A DNA stretch of 42,226 nucleotides from a virus, in IMG/VR virus record IMGVR_UViG_3300030090_004760, positions 1 to 42,226 of that record. One strand, written 5' to 3'. The position numbers and the translations under genes were made by a program. Position 1 is the stretch's first letter. Every line of letters starts with the position of its first letter. Below the pieces are notes generated by a model, which worked only from the letters and a program-made list of their open reading frames with translations, was not told the origin of the DNA and searched no databases. Shown here piece after piece: positions 13,553-21,838 of this stretch.

Positions 13553-13942
13553 ATGGCTATCGACTATGAAATCTTTGATGGAAAATCACTATCATCGTTA
13601 TTCAAAGATATTTACGAAAACACAGAATATAACAGAAAACAACTTGATGTATTGACAAAAGAGTTGGTGACGTTTATTAAGGATGGGGACACGGCAGTAC
13701 AACTAGTCCCAATGATAAAAGAATATTTAGAAATAAATGTCAAGAATGATGACCAACTTGTTAAGATGGCGGCTATAGTGCAACGATTGATATCAGCTGA
13801 AGGTAAGGCAGGAGCTGAGGACGAATACGGATTGACTGAAGCTGAGAAAGAACAATTATTATCAGGTATGGAAGATACAATAAAAGATATACAGGCTGAA
13901 TCAGATAAAATTCATAACAAAATACAATCCAAAAATAATTAA
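13553..13942 (+). CDS. first gene of the baseplate module, helical, unknown
   Basis: A 129-residue acidic protein, mostly helical (SLFKDIYENTEYNRKQLDVLTKEL; EAEKEQLLSGMEDTIKDIQAESDKIHNKIQ), without cysteines or membrane segments. AGGTGAG lies before the ATG. It overlaps the hub gene by one base, which suggests a structural partner or chaperone for baseplate assembly. I cannot match it to a T4 protein. Confidence 0.75.
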   Translation: MAIDYEIFDGKSLSSLFKDIYENTEYNRKQLDVLTKELVTFIKDGDTAVQLVPMIKEYLEINVKNDDQLVKMAAIVQRLISAEGKAGAEDEYGLTEAEKEQLLSGMEDTIKDIQAESDKIHNKIQSKNN

Positions 13943-14916
13943 TGGCTTATAAAAAGAAAACAGATTTCGTAAACCCAAATTCATCAATACCGATTGGTAA
14001 ATTATCGGATGGTGCGGCGGTAAGTGCTTTTGTAAAAAATGAAATTAAAGCATCACAGTTTGAGTTTTATCAAATGGAACCTTTTGAAGTTACAGAAGTG
14101 ATTACTAATGAACCTGGTCAACGTGCATCTGTGAGGGGTGCTTTTATAAATAATCCTGACCAACCAATCAAGGGTAAGAGAAATACTGTTAGAGCCGAGA
14201 ATCCATATACAACCACCGTGCCCTTAGTCGGAGAGCATGTAAATGTAATTGAGCACAACGGTCAACATTTTTATACCGGTATTATTAATAGAAAAGGTGA
14301 TATAAATGAAAATTCAATACCTGGAACGGCTGGAGGCTATGAACCAAACACTAAATACGGTGGTGATTTTGCAAGACGTAAAGTAAAACCATTAGAAATA
14401 AAAGAGGGTTGTGTGCTTTTTGAGGGTAGATTTGGTCAATCCATGCACTTTGATGGACATAATAACATACCGACTATTAAAATAAGAACCAACATTGATG
14501 AAACAGAAGGGGAATTTACTACTGAAAATATTGATACCGATGATGCATCAATCACGATGACATCCGATGGTAGTGATTTAACTTTTGACGGTAGAAATTA
14601 CCCAGGAAAAAATATCATAATAAAATCTGACAATATATTTATTAGTGGAGATAGTGTGAATATAAATTCTAAATCAGGACAAACGATAAAAATGGGTAAT
14701 CCAAGTTTACCAATGAAACCAACAGTAAGGGGTGATGTTTTATTACAATTTCAATCTGACATCATAACTATCTTGAATGATATACAGCAAATACTGGCTA
14801 TTCCAAATACTGCTGCAATAGCAGGTAAAGCTGTAACTTTGATACCAAAAATAAAAAGAGTGGTAGAAACAGTAACAAAACAAAAATTCTTAAACAAAGA
14901 TATTTTAGCATCATAA
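13942..14916 (+). CDS. baseplate hub/spike protein, T4 gp5-like OB fold
   Basis: A 324-residue protein. Residues about 48-125 look like the gp5/VgrG OB fold (FEVTEVITNEPGQRASVRGA... ending VPLVGEHVNVIEHNGQHFYTG). Then LFEGRFGQSMHFDG (about 155-168) and an IPTIKIRTN strand, a conserved pattern in spike proteins of T4-like phages. A short beta-solenoid-like stretch (IIIKSDNIFISGDSVNINS) precedes a helical C-terminus. There is no lysozyme domain such as T4 gp5 carries, so cell-wall cleavage must come from another protein. It would form the central needle of the baseplate. Confidence 0.78.
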   Translation: MAYKKKTDFVNPNSSIPIGKLSDGAAVSAFVKNEIKASQFEFYQMEPFEVTEVITNEPGQRASVRGAFINNPDQPIKGKRNTVRAENPYTTTVPLVGEHVNVIEHNGQHFYTGIINRKGDINENSIPGTAGGYEPNTKYGGDFARRKVKPLEIKEGCVLFEGRFGQSMHFDGHNNIPTIKIRTNIDETEGEFTTENIDTDDASITMTSDGSDLTFDGRNYPGKNIIIKSDNIFISGDSVNINSKSGQTIKMGNPSLPMKPTVRGDVLLQFQSDIITILNDIQQILAIPNTAAIAGKAVTLIPKIKRVVETVTKQKFLNKDILAS

Positions 14917-14931
14917 AAAATAGGAGTTATT

Positions 14932-15375
14932 ATGACTAAAAAAGACCTCGTAAAAATAATTCGAGAAGTGGTTAAACGAGAGGTACAAAAAGAAGTAAAA
15001 AAGATATTTATAAAAGAGAGTACCTCACCTAAGTTAGAAAATATTTTAACTGAGGTTGAAACCTCTAAACAATCCACACCAACTAAAAAATACACCGATA
15101 ATGAGGCTTTAAATAAAGTTTTAAATGAAACAGTTGCACTTTCAAATAAATCGACTGATGAGTATCCAACATTAGGTGGTGGAGCGTTTGATACTAAACG
15201 TATGACCGAACTTTTAGGTTACGGTAAAACTGATGATGTAAAACGTGATATGGTAGCCGTGGACACATTCAAAAAGGCAGGTGTATCATCGGAGCAAGTT
15301 CCAGAATCTGTCACTAACGCTTTAACAAGAGATTATAGTGACTTGATGAAAGCCATGAATAAGAAAGGTAAGTGA
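14932..15375 (+). CDS. hypothetical structural-module protein
   Basis: A 147-residue protein. The first 25 residues form a basic amphipathic helix (KKDLVKIIREVVKREVQKEV), and the rest is low in structure signals, with YPTLGGGAFDTKRMTELLGY in the middle. TAGGAG precedes the ATG. It lies between the hub and gp25 genes, so it may be a baseplate chaperone, minor hub part or internal protein. No family recognised. Confidence 0.7.
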   Translation: MTKKDLVKIIREVVKREVQKEVKKIFIKESTSPKLENILTEVETSKQSTPTKKYTDNEALNKVLNETVALSNKSTDEYPTLGGGAFDTKRMTELLGYGKTDDVKRDMVAVDTFKKAGVSSEQVPESVTNALTRDYSDLMKAMNKKGK

Positions 15376-15800
15376 TGCCAGGTGCACAAGAAAAAGATTT
15401 AAATCCAGATACCTTTATAGGTTTATCTTTTCCGCTACGTAGAGACAACACTAGTGATTTTAAATTAACCCAAACATCTCTAGAGCAAGCTGCACATAAT
15501 TTACGTAATCTTTTTTTAACTTATCCTGGTGAAAGGGTTGGTCAACCCGAATTTGGAAGTAGATTAAGAGACTTGTGTTTCGAACAAATAGATGATGATT
15601 TACCAGGCAAGGTAGAGGAAGAGGTGAGACGGGCAGTCACGAACTGGTTACCGTATATAGTCATACAAGAGGTCAACACATTGACTGAGGATGGTGATGA
15701 AAATAAAATTTTAGTACAAGTAAAATATTCAACAACGCTGAACCCTAATACTTTAGAATCGATTACGGTTGACGCAACTTACACCGCAACAGCATATTAG
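15375..15800 (+). CDS. gp25: baseplate wedge protein gp25 (GPW/gp25 family)
   Basis: A 141-residue protein from ATG 15375 (TGATG overlap with the gene before). Typical family features: GLSFPLRRD near the start, LRNLFLTYPGERVGQPEFGSRLRDL (about 48-72) and EEVRRAVTNWLPYIVIQEV (about 84-102). In T4, gp25 joins gp6 and gp53 in the wedge core and is also the sheath initiator. It directly precedes the gp6-like gene, as in other contractile tails. Confidence 0.93.
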   Translation: MPGAQEKDLNPDTFIGLSFPLRRDNTSDFKLTQTSLEQAAHNLRNLFLTYPGERVGQPEFGSRLRDLCFEQIDDDLPGKVEEEVRRAVTNWLPYIVIQEVNTLTEDGDENKILVQVKYSTTLNPNTLESITVDATYTATAY

Positions 15801-15809
15801 GAGTGATAA

Positions 15810-17807
15810 ATGCCACGCACAAGTGTTAAAAAAAATAAGGTAAAATCAGTCAATTATCTCAATAAAGACTTTAGTGACTTTAGAGATAATTTAATTGAGT
15901 TTGCGAGAATATATTTTCCCAACACCTATAATGACTTTAATGAAGCTTCACCAGGTATGATGTTTATAGAAATGACGGCTTATGTTGGAGATGTCTTATC
16001 ATATTATATAGATGCACAATTTAGGGAGTCTTTATTGGCTTACGCTGAGGAAAAAAGAAATGTGTATACGATAGCTCAATCATTTGGTTATAAACCTAAA
16101 ACGACTTCACCAGCGTCAGTTGTTTTAGATGTATTTCAGTCAGTTCCAGCACTAAATGGAAAACCAGATTTTCGTTACGCTTTGAATATTGAAGCTGGTT
16201 CAGAAATAGTTGCTGGTTCAACCGGCACTAACTTTAGAACTTTAGAAGACGTTAATTTCAAATTTTCTAGTTCGTTCGACCCAAGACAAACAGAGATTTT
16301 AGAAAGTGACGGTGGTGTGACCACTAAATTTTTGCTTAAGAAAAAAGTTAAAGCTGAGAGTGGTACAATAAGCACTGATACATTTACTTTTGGAGCTTCT
16401 GAAAAATACAAACAAATTAAATTATCAAATCCTGATGTTATTGAAATTATATCATGTACCGATAGTGATGGTAATACATGGTCTGAGGTTGATTCTTTAG
16501 CCAGAGATACGGTTTTTGAAGACATGGAATCCAACACATTGAATTCACCTGACCTAGTCGAGGATAGGGAAACTGTACCATACATTTTAAAATTAAAAAA
16601 GACATCAAGAAGATTTACAACTTTTATAAATGAGAACGACCAAACCTTGATTAGATTTGGTGCCGGAATATCAGATAATCCCGATGAAGAAATACTACCC
16701 AATCCTGATTCGGTTGGTTCGAATTTACCAGGTAGTCCATCAAAGTTAACATCTGCATTTGACCCAAGTAATTTTTTGAAGACTCAAGCTTTTGGTCTTG
16801 CACCATCAAACACAACCTTGACTATAAAATATTCTCACGGTGGTGGTATCAATGATAATGTAAACTCTGGTGAAATTACTAATGTATCAAGTATAAATTT
16901 TGCGATTCAAGACACTTTATTAGAATCTTCAATTGTACAAGAATCAAAAGACTCTGTAGTATTTACAAATGAAAGACCGGCTACGGGTGGTTCTTCAGGT
17001 CAAACAGTACGAGAGGTAAGAGAGAGTGCGTTAGCATATTATCAATCCCAACAACGAGCCGTGACAAAGGACGATTACGTGGTTAGAGCTTATTCATTAC
17101 CTGCAAAATATGGTAATATTGCTAAAGTACATTTATCTCAAGATGACCAACTAAATAGAGATGCTGATTCGGTTGACTTAGATAGACAAGTGACGGCCGC
17201 TGATGTCGAAGCTGGTCGCACCCTACGTTCATTTCAAGCTGGTAGATTCTTAAATCCCTTAGCTATGAATATGTACACACTTGGTTTTGATTCCGATAAA
17301 AAATTGACTAAATTAAATCAGACGAGTAAAGAAAATTTAAAAACATATCTATCCCAATACAGACTCGTGACGGATGCTGTCAATATCAAAGACGCTTATA
17401 TTATAAATATAGCAGTGGATTTTTCAATATTAACAAAGACTGGATTTAACAAAAATGATGTGTTGTTAAGATGTGTTTCAGCTGTTCAAGATTTCTTTGA
17501 TGTTGACAGATTACAAATAGGACAACCAATAATATTATCCGACATAGCATATGAACTATCTTTAGTGGATGGTGTAGCAAGTGTAGTACCACCAAAAACC
17601 CAAACCACGGATGTAAAATTACCAGTGGTTGTAACAAATAAACATAAAGTTGAGGAGGGTTACTCAGGAAATTTTTACGATATAAATAGTGCCATAGTCG
17701 ATGGTATTTTATATCCTGCACTAGACCCAAGTATTTTTGAGATTAAATTTCCAAATACAGACATAAGAGGAAAAGTGGTGGGTGATAACTTAGGAGTAAC
17801 AGAATAA
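15810..17807 (+). CDS. gp6: baseplate wedge protein gp6 (baseplate J-like)
   Basis: A 665-residue protein. The N-terminus has the gp6 signature: VNYLNKDFSDFRDNLIEFARIYFPN, then ASPGMMFIEMTAYVGDVLSYYIDAQFRESLL (about 47-77). The C-terminal half contains the baseplate-J-type region RAVTKDDYVVRAYSLPAKYGNIAKV (about 412-436) and LKTYLSQYRLVTDAVNIKDAYI. gp6 dimers form the ring that holds the baseplate together and change shape on contraction. AGGAG precedes the ATG, and the stop overlaps the next start. Confidence 0.93.
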   Translation: MPRTSVKKNKVKSVNYLNKDFSDFRDNLIEFARIYFPNTYNDFNEASPGMMFIEMTAYVGDVLSYYIDAQFRESLLAYAEEKRNVYTIAQSFGYKPKTTSPASVVLDVFQSVPALNGKPDFRYALNIEAGSEIVAGSTGTNFRTLEDVNFKFSSSFDPRQTEILESDGGVTTKFLLKKKVKAESGTISTDTFTFGASEKYKQIKLSNPDVIEIISCTDSDGNTWSEVDSLARDTVFEDMESNTLNSPDLVEDRETVPYILKLKKTSRRFTTFINENDQTLIRFGAGISDNPDEEILPNPDSVGSNLPGSPSKLTSAFDPSNFLKTQAFGLAPSNTTLTIKYSHGGGINDNVNSGEITNVSSINFAIQDTLLESSIVQESKDSVVFTNERPATGGSSGQTVREVRESALAYYQSQQRAVTKDDYVVRAYSLPAKYGNIAKVHLSQDDQLNRDADSVDLDRQVTAADVEAGRTLRSFQAGRFLNPLAMNMYTLGFDSDKKLTKLNQTSKENLKTYLSQYRLVTDAVNIKDAYIINIAVDFSILTKTGFNKNDVLLRCVSAVQDFFDVDRLQIGQPIILSDIAYELSLVDGVASVVPPKTQTTDVKLPVVVTNKHKVEEGYSGNFYDINSAIVDGILYPALDPSIFEIKFPNTDIRGKVVGDNLGVTE

Positions 17808-19849
17808 TGCATTACTTTGAATTTGCAGAAAAAGACGCAACTTTATACGAAGCTAGTCAAAGTCTGAACTCGGGTCTAGATGAAATACTTGAGGTTAGAA
17901 AAGATATTAGTGATACGGCTACAACTATTGACGTTTCACGAGCTTTAATAAAATTTGACCTTACTGAAATATCCGAGTCAATCAACGCTGGTATCATACC
18001 AGACTCTGGTAGCAAAGCGGCTAGATACTTTTTAAATTTATTTGATGCAAAACCCACTAATTTAGCTTCATCTCAGAGTTTATTTGCATATCCAGTCAGT
18101 CAATCTTGGGTGATGGGAGATGGTCGTAGTTATGATAATCCTATTACAACTGATGGTTGTAGTTGGACATTTAGTAAAGGTCAAGACGACGGAACCCTAT
18201 GGACACCAGAATTAAGTGCATCAGGTGCTACTTGGTATCAAAATACACCTAGTGGTTCATTAAAATTTACATCAGGTTCGGCTGGTAATTCGTTTGGTAC
18301 AGGTTCCAATGATGAATTTAGATTGACGGTATTAGGAACCGAGTTTAATTTTAAAGCAACGTCATCAATATCTAACGGTACTGGTTCCATACCAGATGAC
18401 TCCTCACCGAATTTCTTTTTCTCAACCGGCTCAACCACGGCTGAGTTTGGTAGTAATTTAGCTGATGAAATAAATACAGCTGACATAGGTATTACAGCTT
18501 CAATGAGTAGTGTTAGTTCTTCTTTAGGTGGTGTCGGTACAGTAAGACTTCACTTAACAGCTTCATCTATAACCACTTTAGGATTAACCGATATTACAGC
18601 TGTCACTGGTTCTACTATTGGTTTTACTACAGAGATTACAGGCACAGGCACTTTCGCTAGTGGTACTTTTAGTATAACACCTGGTCATTATGAAAATCAA
18701 GAGTTAACAATCGGGGGTGTTGATTTTGTTTTTGTAAGTGGTAGCTCAACTTCCGTGTTTGATAATAGTGCAACAGAAATATTCATATTATCCGGCTCGA
18801 CCACTGGTAGTTCTTTACAAAATCTAAGAGACGCTATTAACAATAGTGGTTCATTACACGGACTACCAATTTCAGCAAGTGTATCTCAAAGTGTTTCATC
18901 AAGTGTGTCTGCGGGCATAACTTTTACATTTACGAATGATGTATTAATTTTATCAGGTAGTAATAGTGGTTCTGATTCAAATCAGACAGCCGCGTCTTCC
19001 TCGGTGTTATTTAGCTTTGCTGGTAATGGTTCTATAAGTGGAGGTGATGTTACAAAAGCTTTAGAGGGTGGTACAGCGGCTAATGTAAGTACAACCACAC
19101 AATTTGGTTCAACAGGTTTTTCTAATGTTGTTTTTGAAAATGGTAACAATGAGCTAGGTGGTGGTGGAGTTCCATATGAAGCTTCTCAATCATTTACGCA
19201 AAAAAGTGAAGACGTTAGAATGGATGTAACTAACATCGTTCAAGCTTGGTTGAGTCAATCGATAGATAATGAGGGTTTTTTAATCAAGAGAACAGGTAAC
19301 GTTGGAAATAGTGATAAGTTTTCAGATGAAAACAACACTCAAGATTTAGGAAATTTTTCTTTCTTTTCATCAGATACACACACAAAATATCCACCAACAT
19401 TGGAGGTGGTTTGGGATGATTCTAAATGGAGACCAGGAACTTTAGAACAATTGAGTTCAACGGAGCTAGAGGACACGGTCATCTACATGAAAGGTCTTAG
19501 ACCAGAATATAAAGAAAAATCTAAAGCTAGATTTAGAGTCGTTGGAAGAGCTAGATACCCAGAGACAACTTTCAGTACAACACCAGCCAATCTAACGGTC
19601 AAAGTTTTACCACCGAGTTCATCATTCTATTCAATATTAGATGCTGAAACTGATGACGTGATTGTTCCTTTTGGTAGTGGTTCAAAATTAAGTTGTGATT
19701 CAAACGGTAACTTTTTTAATCTAGACCTTAATGGTTTTCAACCTGAAAGATATTACAAAATAGAATATAGAATTCAAAGTGGTAGTAAAACCGATGAGGA
19801 ATTGGATTTATATTATGATGAGGGATTTACATTTAAGGTATCATTATAA
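17807..19849 (+). CDS. virion protein with split DNRLRE-like fold and duplicated insert
   Basis: A 680-residue protein. Residues 1-115 look like the first half of a DNRLRE/disaggregatase-type beta domain (DATLYEASQSLNSGLDEILEV; RALIKFDL), and about 455-545 like its second half (VRMDVTNIVQAWL; GFLIKR; YPPTLEVVWDD). Between them lies a Ser/Gly/Thr-rich insert of about 330 residues with two similar units: one around LTVLGTEFNFKATSS followed by LADEINTADIGITASMS, the other around LTIGGVDFVFVSGSS followed by LRDAINNSGSLHGLPISAS. The C-terminal 130 residues are a separate beta domain. Position suggests a baseplate-attached or fibre-type structure. TAATG junctions join both neighbours. Confidence 0.7.
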   Translation: MHYFEFAEKDATLYEASQSLNSGLDEILEVRKDISDTATTIDVSRALIKFDLTEISESINAGIIPDSGSKAARYFLNLFDAKPTNLASSQSLFAYPVSQSWVMGDGRSYDNPITTDGCSWTFSKGQDDGTLWTPELSASGATWYQNTPSGSLKFTSGSAGNSFGTGSNDEFRLTVLGTEFNFKATSSISNGTGSIPDDSSPNFFFSTGSTTAEFGSNLADEINTADIGITASMSSVSSSLGGVGTVRLHLTASSITTLGLTDITAVTGSTIGFTTEITGTGTFASGTFSITPGHYENQELTIGGVDFVFVSGSSTSVFDNSATEIFILSGSTTGSSLQNLRDAINNSGSLHGLPISASVSQSVSSSVSAGITFTFTNDVLILSGSNSGSDSNQTAASSSVLFSFAGNGSISGGDVTKALEGGTAANVSTTTQFGSTGFSNVVFENGNNELGGGGVPYEASQSFTQKSEDVRMDVTNIVQAWLSQSIDNEGFLIKRTGNVGNSDKFSDENNTQDLGNFSFFSSDTHTKYPPTLEVVWDDSKWRPGTLEQLSSTELEDTVIYMKGLRPEYKEKSKARFRVVGRARYPETTFSTTPANLTVKVLPPSSSFYSILDAETDDVIVPFGSGSKLSCDSNGNFFNLDLNGFQPERYYKIEYRIQSGSKTDEELDLYYDEGFTFKVSL

Positions 19850-20574
19850 TGCCATACACAACCGAAGAAAGAAATCAACTAACAACTTATAAGGCTTTCG
19901 TATCCAATCTACGTGATGATTACGTTCGTAAAATCAAGGAATCCGTGCCTAATAATTTCAGAGATGAAGAAAATGTCTTACAATCATTTGAGGATATTGA
20001 TACAGGTGAGGGATTAGAGAGAACTGATTTAAAGAAAAATATCTATCAAGATATATTGAGCGAAATAAACGACGCATCAACCGATGATTTTTTTGATAAT
20101 ATCAATTTATCACAAACAACTTTACAGGCTGACAAACAAAAAAAATATGTTAAGTCAGAGTTATTAGAAAATACGATTAATTCCCAATTTAATGAATTAT
20201 TTACAGTAGAGGATTCCGAGTTACCACCACCTATTGAAGAGGAAAGGGATGATAGAGGAGATTTAATCAATCCAAGACTTGAAGTCAATGAGGGTGACAT
20301 AATATCATTCACGACAGAACAATCAATAAGAATATGGAGAATCGAAAACGGTAAAAAAAGAGAATTCATTACCACCAATGATTTTTATAGTAGTAGATTT
20401 TATTTACAACAAGTGAAAGAAATCCCAAAAGATTTATTAGACCAAATAGATACTGGTAATTTAATTGTGCTTGAAACACAAGCCGATTTCATAGAGGAAG
20501 AGGTATTACCAAGAGACTTTATCGCTGCTCCATACACGACCTTAGATGACCAAGGATACGGAGGTAGTTTATAA
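19849..20574 (+). CDS. structural-module protein, unknown
   Basis: A 241-residue acidic protein. The N-terminal half is helical and charged (RNQLTTYKAFVSNLRDDYVRKIKE), the C-terminal half beta-rich (ISFTTEQSIRIWRIENGKKREF) and ends in DDQGYGGSL. It lies in an uninterrupted chain of one-base overlaps between two virion proteins, so I take it as a baseplate or tail component. No T4 match by eye. Confidence 0.7.
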   Translation: MPYTTEERNQLTTYKAFVSNLRDDYVRKIKESVPNNFRDEENVLQSFEDIDTGEGLERTDLKKNIYQDILSEINDASTDDFFDNINLSQTTLQADKQKKYVKSELLENTINSQFNELFTVEDSELPPPIEEERDDRGDLINPRLEVNEGDIISFTTEQSIRIWRIENGKKREFITTNDFYSSRFYLQQVKEIPKDLLDQIDTGNLIVLETQADFIEEEVLPRDFIAAPYTTLDDQGYGGSL

Positions 20575-21353
20575 TGTCAAGATTAAATGAAAGAGACGAA
20601 AGTTTATTACTATCAGGTAAAAATATAGATTTTCAATCAACTGAATATTCGTACCTTAACGGGGAGTTTGGTAAAGACGCTAGCGATTATGTTGAAATTT
20701 TAATTCACGATGAGGAAGAAAATTTCTTAGAAAGTGGTGTGGTAGACCCGGTAGATTATAACGTAGAGGTCACTGGTGTTAGATTAAATACTGGCACAAT
20801 ATTAAGAAAGTTTGGATATGATAGAGGTCGTTTTGTAGTTAAGTATAATTTTTTTAGAAAAATAGCTGGTTCTTTTGAAAACTTAATTATTGATGAGGAT
20901 GATTTAGTTTTAGAACCTGATACAGAACTAGTTGTTGATGAATCCACAGGTAAGATTACGTCAGGAGATACTGGTGGTGAGGTATTTGTAAAAGAAAATA
21001 AATATAAAATACATGAGATATCCCCATCACGCACTGAATTAAGATTGATAACGCAAAACATTCGGGATAGAAAATATATATCCGAGTTTTTTAATCTACA
21101 GCGTAATAAGAAGCTCATAAGTTCAAATATCGAGGGATTTGAACCATTAGGTAATGTGGAGTTTTTTGTCGATGATAATTCCGATGTGGGTAAAGAGGAT
21201 AGTAATAAAATAAAATTACCGATACCAGCCACACAAAACATGGTTGGTGGTTATTTCTATATAAATGATGTTTACAATACAGACATTACAAAAGAACCCC
21301 CACCTCAAGATACGGGTGTTAATCAATCTAAAGCTGATTACCAAGGTAGTTAA
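20574..21353 (+). CDS. structural-module protein, unknown
   Basis: A 259-residue acidic, beta-rich protein (YVEILIHDEEENFLES; DYNVEVTGVRLNTG; FVVKYNFFRKIAGS). The segment KYKIHEISPSRTELRLITQN resembles a motif that precedes the receptor-reading part in other fibre-linked proteins of marine T4-like phages, as I recall. No catalytic motif. Probably a connector between wedge and fibre. Confidence 0.7.
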   Translation: MSRLNERDESLLLSGKNIDFQSTEYSYLNGEFGKDASDYVEILIHDEEENFLESGVVDPVDYNVEVTGVRLNTGTILRKFGYDRGRFVVKYNFFRKIAGSFENLIIDEDDLVLEPDTELVVDESTGKITSGDTGGEVFVKENKYKIHEISPSRTELRLITQNIRDRKYISEFFNLQRNKKLISSNIEGFEPLGNVEFFVDDNSDVGKEDSNKIKLPIPATQNMVGGYFYINDVYNTDITKEPPPQDTGVNQSKADYQGS

Positions 21354-21355
21354 AA

Positions 21356-21838
21356 ATGATTTGGGAATATGGTAATTATAAATTTGATTGTAATTTGAGA
21401 CCACCAACATGGAGTAGATTTCATGCTTGGAAAAAAGATTTTTTTAATTTAGAAAATAGTCATAAATATGATGTGTGGTTGACTGGTGGTTTTTTGGAAG
21501 ATTGGAAAACGTTGGACGTTGATATAGTTTTAACAGGTAAAGTTAATTATGAAGAACTACAAGAATTGATGATAAAGGGTATTTCCATTGGTATAGAAAA
21601 ATACAATATGTTTGTTGATATACAACATAGTGATAAAAAACCAGAATTAGATGGTCTTAAGGTGCAAAAAATAGTATCCGCAAATAAAATAGTACAAGAT
21701 GGTCGATTAATTACCGATTGGACTGATGGTGAGAAAATAATAGATAATCTTTATCGTAGATTCACGGAATATCCAAAAGAAAAACAATTAAATAGAAATT
21801 ATAAAAATAAACCGATTTTGATTAAAGGTGAGAGTTAA
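21356..21838 (+). CDS. nucleotidyltransferase-like protein within the tail module
   Basis: A 160-residue protein with a polymerase-beta-type nucleotidyltransferase pattern: WLTGGFLEDWKTLDVDIVLTG (about 41-60) gives the G-G helix start and the two metal Asp (D-x-D), and MFVDIQH (about 84-90) offers the third Asp. Length and order fit a minimal nucleotidyltransferase, though the usual GS pair is GG. It sits between two virion genes and is joined to the next by TAATG. It may modify a host or phage molecule, or be a structural protein that reuses the fold. Confidence 0.6.
   Translation: MIWEYGNYKFDCNLRPPTWSRFHAWKKDFFNLENSHKYDVWLTGGFLEDWKTLDVDIVLTGKVNYEELQELMIKGISIGIEKYNMFVDIQHSDKKPELDGLKVQKIVSANKIVQDGRLITDWTDGEKIIDNLYRRFTEYPKEKQLNRNYKNKPILIKGES

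Noticed and set aside
16175-16702. 175-codon minus-strand frame opposite gp6
   Set aside because: The + strand frame has gp6 motifs through this span; the antisense frame is Ser/Val-rich with no motif or ribosome site.
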